From contig CAKPPL010000042.1 in the NCBI GenBank assembly GCA_934177555.1, forward strand, positions 1 through 9,949: a DNA stretch of 9,949 bases. Reading direction: 5' to 3'. A program made the position numbers and the translations under genes. A model generated the notes under the pieces. That model was given only the letters and a program-made list of their open reading frames with translations, was not told where the DNA came from and did no database searches. This DNA comes from an uncultured Clostridia bacterium. GTDB taxonomy: Bacteria; Bacillota; Clostridia; TANB77; CAG-508. Shown here piece by piece: positions 6,818 to 9,949 of this stretch (its first letter is position 1; each line of letters opens with the position of its first letter).

Positions 6818-7597
6818 TTAATTAAATACTACATTTCCATTTTTTATTTGTACTTCAAATTCCATTTTATTTATTCTACCTGTTCCAGTAGCATATTCAA
6901 TATTTTTACAATCAAAACGAGCTCTCTTAAATTGAGTATATTGATAATAATTACATGTTTGTTTTTGTATATCACTCATTTTAGAATTATAATCCATATT
7001 AACATTAAAAATATTTTTTAATAAATTTTCTCTTTTTTGTTTATCTATTTCTGAAGCATTATTATTTATCATAATATTTGATATTCCTGCTGATAATTTT
7101 TGCATTTGAGCATTTGTTACCTTTATTCCTAAGCTATTTGCAAGTGCTGTTGTACATTGACTTTCTATTTCTGTTATAGAAATTAATTTTTTATCTTTTT
7201 CTCTACTAGTTCCACTATTAACATCATTACTAATAATATTATTATCATCCACAGGAATAACGGATCTATCACTATTTGAATATTTAAAATCATTTAAATT
7301 TGTTACTTTTATATTAACAATTATTCTTTCATATCCTGTTCCTTCTTCATATGCTTGTCTTTCATTATAATCTATTACTTTATTCATAAATGAAATCAAG
7401 TCACTTCCTCTAATACTGCTTCTATTATATCCTGCAAATTCTTTATTGAATTCTGATAACTGCTCCACTCTAGTTGTTTCCTGTTGTGAAGCATAATAAT
7501 CAGAAATTTGGTTATATGCAATCATAATTAAAGATAAAATCATAACAACTATTAATACACTTGCTGCAATTAACAATGCTTTTGTTGCATTTTCCAT
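6818..7597 (-). CDS. MENA-family pilin-like protein with large insert
   Basis: 259 residues, the longest of the small subunits. It begins MENATKALLIAASVL, with a hydrophobic helix at about 8-28, then NKEFAGYNRSSIRGSDLISF (51-70) and the MNKVIDYN segment (71-78). Next come a strand ERIIVNIKV (90-98), a long Asp/Asn/Ser-rich and partly helical insert at about 100-215, and the C-terminal hairpin RFDCKNIEYATGTGRINKMEFEVQ (227-250). The insert, absent from the shorter paralogues, may form an exposed domain. Cysteines are at about 148, 215 and 230. The start is fixed by GGAGGTTTAAATG, and it follows the platform gene by 14 bases, the position a major or first-assembled subunit often takes. That role is inference. 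Confidence 0.8.
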   Translation of the reverse strand: MENATKALLIAASVLIVVMILSLIMIAYNQISDYYASQQETTRVEQLSEFNKEFAGYNRSSIRGSDLISFMNKVIDYNERQAYEEGTGYERIIVNIKVTNLNDFKYSNSDRSVIPVDDNNIISNDVNSGTSREKDKKLISITEIESQCTTALANSLGIKVTNAQMQKLSAGISNIMINNNASEIDKQKRENLLKNIFNVNMDYNSKMSDIQKQTCNYYQYTQFKRARFDCKNIEYATGTGRINKMEFEVQIKNGNVVFN

Positions 7598-7611
7598 TTA
7601 AACCTCCAATT

Positions 7612-9681
7612 TTATACACCTAATTGTGAGAATGCATCAGACATACTTGTAAGTCCTATTACAACTAAAGGTATAATTAGATATCCTACAAACAAACATA
7701 TCATAGGAGCAAATCCAACTCCTTTTCCTATTAATCCTTTTTTTGAAATTAATCTATCATTTGCATCTTTTCTTTTTTCTTGGTGATAGTCTCTATCAGC
7801 ATCTAATTCGTCAAATGCTTCTCTTATTGGTATTTTTTCTACTGCTGCTTGTAAACTTTCTACTATTCTAATCATATCAGAATTTGTAACTGAATTTTTT
7901 AATTCTTCTAGTGCTTCCCATGCACCTGCTTCATAATTATTTACACATCGAGAAATTGGTTCTTTGAAAATATTAGAATATCTTTCAAGCCATTCTAATA
8001 TCATTTCAACATTTACTCTTTCTATCTTCATAAGCATTACAATAATTGTTTGGAATTGCATTACTTCATTTTCCATTTCCATTTCTCTCATCTTTTTCTG
8101 GAATCTCATCATTAATACTGGTGCCATATATGCAATAATTGCAAATACTATTGCTATTAATTCTTCAAACCATTGTATATTTTCAGAATTAATTATGTTT
8201 AATTTTTTTATAATTCTTTCTGCATCTTTTGATAGATTTTCGTCTGATTCTTCATAATATTTAGAATTTATCATAGCTTTTTCTACATCTGATTGTTTTA
8301 CATTTAAGTTTCCTTTAAATTTTTCTATAAAATAGTTATCTTGTTTCGTTAATTCTTCTGCTTTCCTTTGGTTCTGTTTTGACAGTGTCCCCATAACTGT
8401 AGACTCTGTTGTAGGTTCTGTATAAACATAATTTATAGCTATTCTATGTAATTGTGCAGATAAAAATATTGTTGCTATAAATGTAATAATTGCTAAACTT
8501 ATTCTATTTACATATACCCATTCCATTTTTGCTTTTGATGCTGAATCCTTTAATAGTTTTTGCATTTTTTTGTAATCTTTTGAACCTTTTTTAGGTATAA
8601 ATAAATTTACAATCTTCTTAATAAATGGATTTTTATATGCTTTTTCTTGCCAAGGATGGTCATTTCTTGCTATATCTACCTGTACTCCACCATTATCTTT
8701 TAATTTTCTAGTCATAATATATGATATAACTGTTAATAAAACAATTAATATTTGTACTATCATTCCTAATTTACCATTATAAAAACTTTGTGTAAATGTA
8801 AAATTAGATGTTGACCATTTTTTTAATGGCTCTAATAATAATACTGGTGCTATTGAAATTACTGCTAAACTTTGAAATACATAATTTAATTTATCTCTTT
8901 TTAAAATTTCAATCTGCATTTCTTGTGTTATGTTATTTATATTTTTTAAATATAATGATGCTCCACCTTCTTCTTTTCTATCCCCAAATTCTCTGGTTAG
9001 ATATGATATACCAGCAAATTCTTTTAAATAGCTATTAGGTGCAATATCATAATATTTTTCAAGTTCCATTTCAGGGTCATCAGAAATTAATATTTCATAA
9101 ATTTTTTCGCCTTGTTTTGAAACACTTTTTTCATCATCTAATGATACTTGATATATTGCTTCTTCTACCATGTTATATTCATGATAAGCATGTCTTATTT
9201 CTGCAAAAAAGTCTATTTGTTCTCTAAGTAAATTGTTGTCTATTTTGTCTACCATTCCATCTACAACTGTATCTATAATAAATAATTCAAAAATTAATAA
9301 TATACTCATTAATAATACATTTGAATGTGCTATAGCAATAGTAGCAATTATTATTGGTATTAAAATTAAAATTGCTTTTGTTAAAATTCTTGCTGAATCT
9401 CTTCTTGTAGTATATTCATCATCAATATTTAAAATTTCTAACCTTCTTCTCAATTTATAAGTATATCTTTTTATAAATGGAAGTTTTATATATGTTAAAT
9501 ATAATTTTTGATATAATATATCTTTTGAAAATGTATTTGCCTTTGTTCCTTCTTGCAATTTTTTCATTTGTCTATATTCAGATTTTTGCATTTTCTTAGA
9601 CAATATGATATATGCTATAATTATTCCAGAAAATAATATTCCTGAACCAATTAATATATACTTCATTAATGTTGTACTCAA
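7612..9681 (-). CDS. TadB-TadC-like fused T2SSF-family platform protein
   Basis: 689 residues. GspF/TadB/TadC proteins form the inner-membrane platform on which the secretion ATPase acts to extrude pilin-like subunits. Two similar halves are visible. Half one (about 1-330) has helices at about 7-27, 103-118, 122-140, 268-285 and 305-323, with the cytoplasmic segment LLREQIDFFAEIRHAYHEYN (151-170). Half two (about 350-689) has helices at about 393-410, 505-523 and 653-675, with ENEVMQFQTIIVMLMKIE (537-554) then a Glu-rich helical domain. TadB and TadC are normally separate proteins of about 300 residues, so this looks like a fusion. The start is a TTG at 9681, 12 bases after AAGGAGG; the next Met is five codons later. 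Family placement rests on topology, length and the paired helical domains. Confidence 0.75.
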   Translation of the reverse strand: MSTTLMKYILIGSGILFSGIIIAYIILSKKMQKSEYRQMKKLQEGTKANTFSKDILYQKLYLTYIKLPFIKRYTYKLRRRLEILNIDDEYTTRRDSARILTKAILILIPIIIATIAIAHSNVLLMSILLIFELFIIDTVVDGMVDKIDNNLLREQIDFFAEIRHAYHEYNMVEEAIYQVSLDDEKSVSKQGEKIYEILISDDPEMELEKYYDIAPNSYLKEFAGISYLTREFGDRKEEGGASLYLKNINNITQEMQIEILKRDKLNYVFQSLAVISIAPVLLLEPLKKWSTSNFTFTQSFYNGKLGMIVQILIVLLTVISYIMTRKLKDNGGVQVDIARNDHPWQEKAYKNPFIKKIVNLFIPKKGSKDYKKMQKLLKDSASKAKMEWVYVNRISLAIITFIATIFLSAQLHRIAINYVYTEPTTESTVMGTLSKQNQRKAEELTKQDNYFIEKFKGNLNVKQSDVEKAMINSKYYEESDENLSKDAERIIKKLNIINSENIQWFEELIAIVFAIIAYMAPVLMMRFQKKMREMEMENEVMQFQTIIVMLMKIERVNVEMILEWLERYSNIFKEPISRCVNNYEAGAWEALEELKNSVTNSDMIRIVESLQAAVEKIPIREAFDELDADRDYHQEKRKDANDRLISKKGLIGKGVGFAPMICLFVGYLIIPLVVIGLTSMSDAFSQLGV

Positions 9682-9693
9682 TTATATAACACA

Positions 9694-9700
9694 CCTCCTT
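9694..9700 (-). promoter_or_regulatory. Strong ribosome binding site for the platform gene, supporting a TTG start
   Basis: AAGGAGG on the minus strand, 12 bases before TTG at 9681 (10 if pairing extends through the following TG). The only nearby ATG, at 9666, is 27 bases away, too far. A GTG inside the site runs into a stop within four codons. Confidence 0.7.
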
Positions 9701-9715
9701 ATTGTTTAAGAATAT

Positions 9716-9949
9716 TTATTCTGTTTCTGTCTTTGTTTTTCTTCCTCTTCTTTTTGGAGCTTCTACTGTAGCAGATTCTGTAACTCCTACTTTTTCTCCC
9801 CAATATTTTTCTATGAATTTATCAAATTCTATTGCATCTGCTTCATCCATATTAACTCTCATGTCATGAATATTTTGTTCTGTTATTTTATTTGTTAATT
9901 GATATTCTCCATCAACATATTCTAAAACATTTTGATATCTGTATAGATT
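9716..9949 (-). CDS. C-terminus of an upstream operon gene, possibly the TadA/CpaF-type ATPase
   Basis: Last 77 codons of a gene that enters from beyond the window end. The visible part reads LYRYQNVLEYVDGEYQLTNK, then an acidic helix-prone stretch with MDEADAIEFDKFIEKYWGEK, and ends in a basic tail APKRRGRKTKTETE. It is followed by a 34-base gap and the TadBC-like platform gene. In Tad and type II systems the ATPase gene normally lies immediately upstream of the platform genes, and a terminal strand-DG-strand is common at the end of CpaF-like ATPases. No Walker motif lies inside the window, so the identification is by position and weak resemblance only. The RRGRK tail is a charged, probably unstructured appendage. 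Confidence 0.55.
   Translation of the reverse strand, partial: NLYRYQNVLEYVDGEYQLTNKITEQNIHDMRVNMDEADAIEFDKFIEKYWGEKVGVTESATVEAPKRRGRKTKTETE

Overview
The window is very AT-rich and every supported gene lies on the minus strand, so transcription runs from high to low coordinates. Short intergenic gaps, strong AGGAGG-type ribosome binding sites, TGG for tryptophan and a clear SpoIVB sporulation peptidase point to a low-GC, spore-forming-type Firmicute. A gut-type member of the Clostridia is likely, but this is inferred from composition and gene content, not from a marker gene.

Layout in transcription order. (1) 9949-9716 is the 3' end of a gene that could be the secretion ATPase, judged mainly by position. 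(2) 9681-7612 is a 689-residue inner-membrane platform protein that looks like TadB and TadC fused. (3) Then come six small membrane-anchored proteins, at 7597-6818, 6796-6326, 6277-5852, 5780-5346, 5309-4680 and 4651-4094. Four begin with the near-identical leader MENA(T/A)(K/E)AL followed by a hydrophobic helix. A fifth begins MEDTP followed by a helix. The sixth (6277-5852) has a different N-terminus but shares C-terminal blocks with its neighbours. They look like pseudopilins without a cleavable leader. (4) 4093-2327 is a polytopic membrane protein with a GT-C-like layout, directly abutting the last pilin-like gene (TAA/ATG). (5) 2272-1055 is the SpoIVB-type S55 serine peptidase. All gaps in this block are 0-71 bases, consistent with one operon, with one possible internal promoter at 6294-6322.

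After spoIVB there is a 148-base gap (907-1054) containing a good sigma-A promoter with an extended -10, a 17-bp palindrome over the predicted start site, and a 15-bp hairpin with a GAAA tetraloop. These lead into an acyl-CoA ligase (906-1) that runs off the window.

Reading of the system: a candidate ATPase, a fused TadBC-like platform and a set of diversified leaderless pilin-like subunits make a plausible, poorly described type IV-filament-like or Tad-like apparatus of a monoderm. No prepilin peptidase or secretin is visible. The GT-C-like enzyme could modify, and the SpoIVB peptidase could process or signal to, the exported subunits, but those links rest only on gene order.
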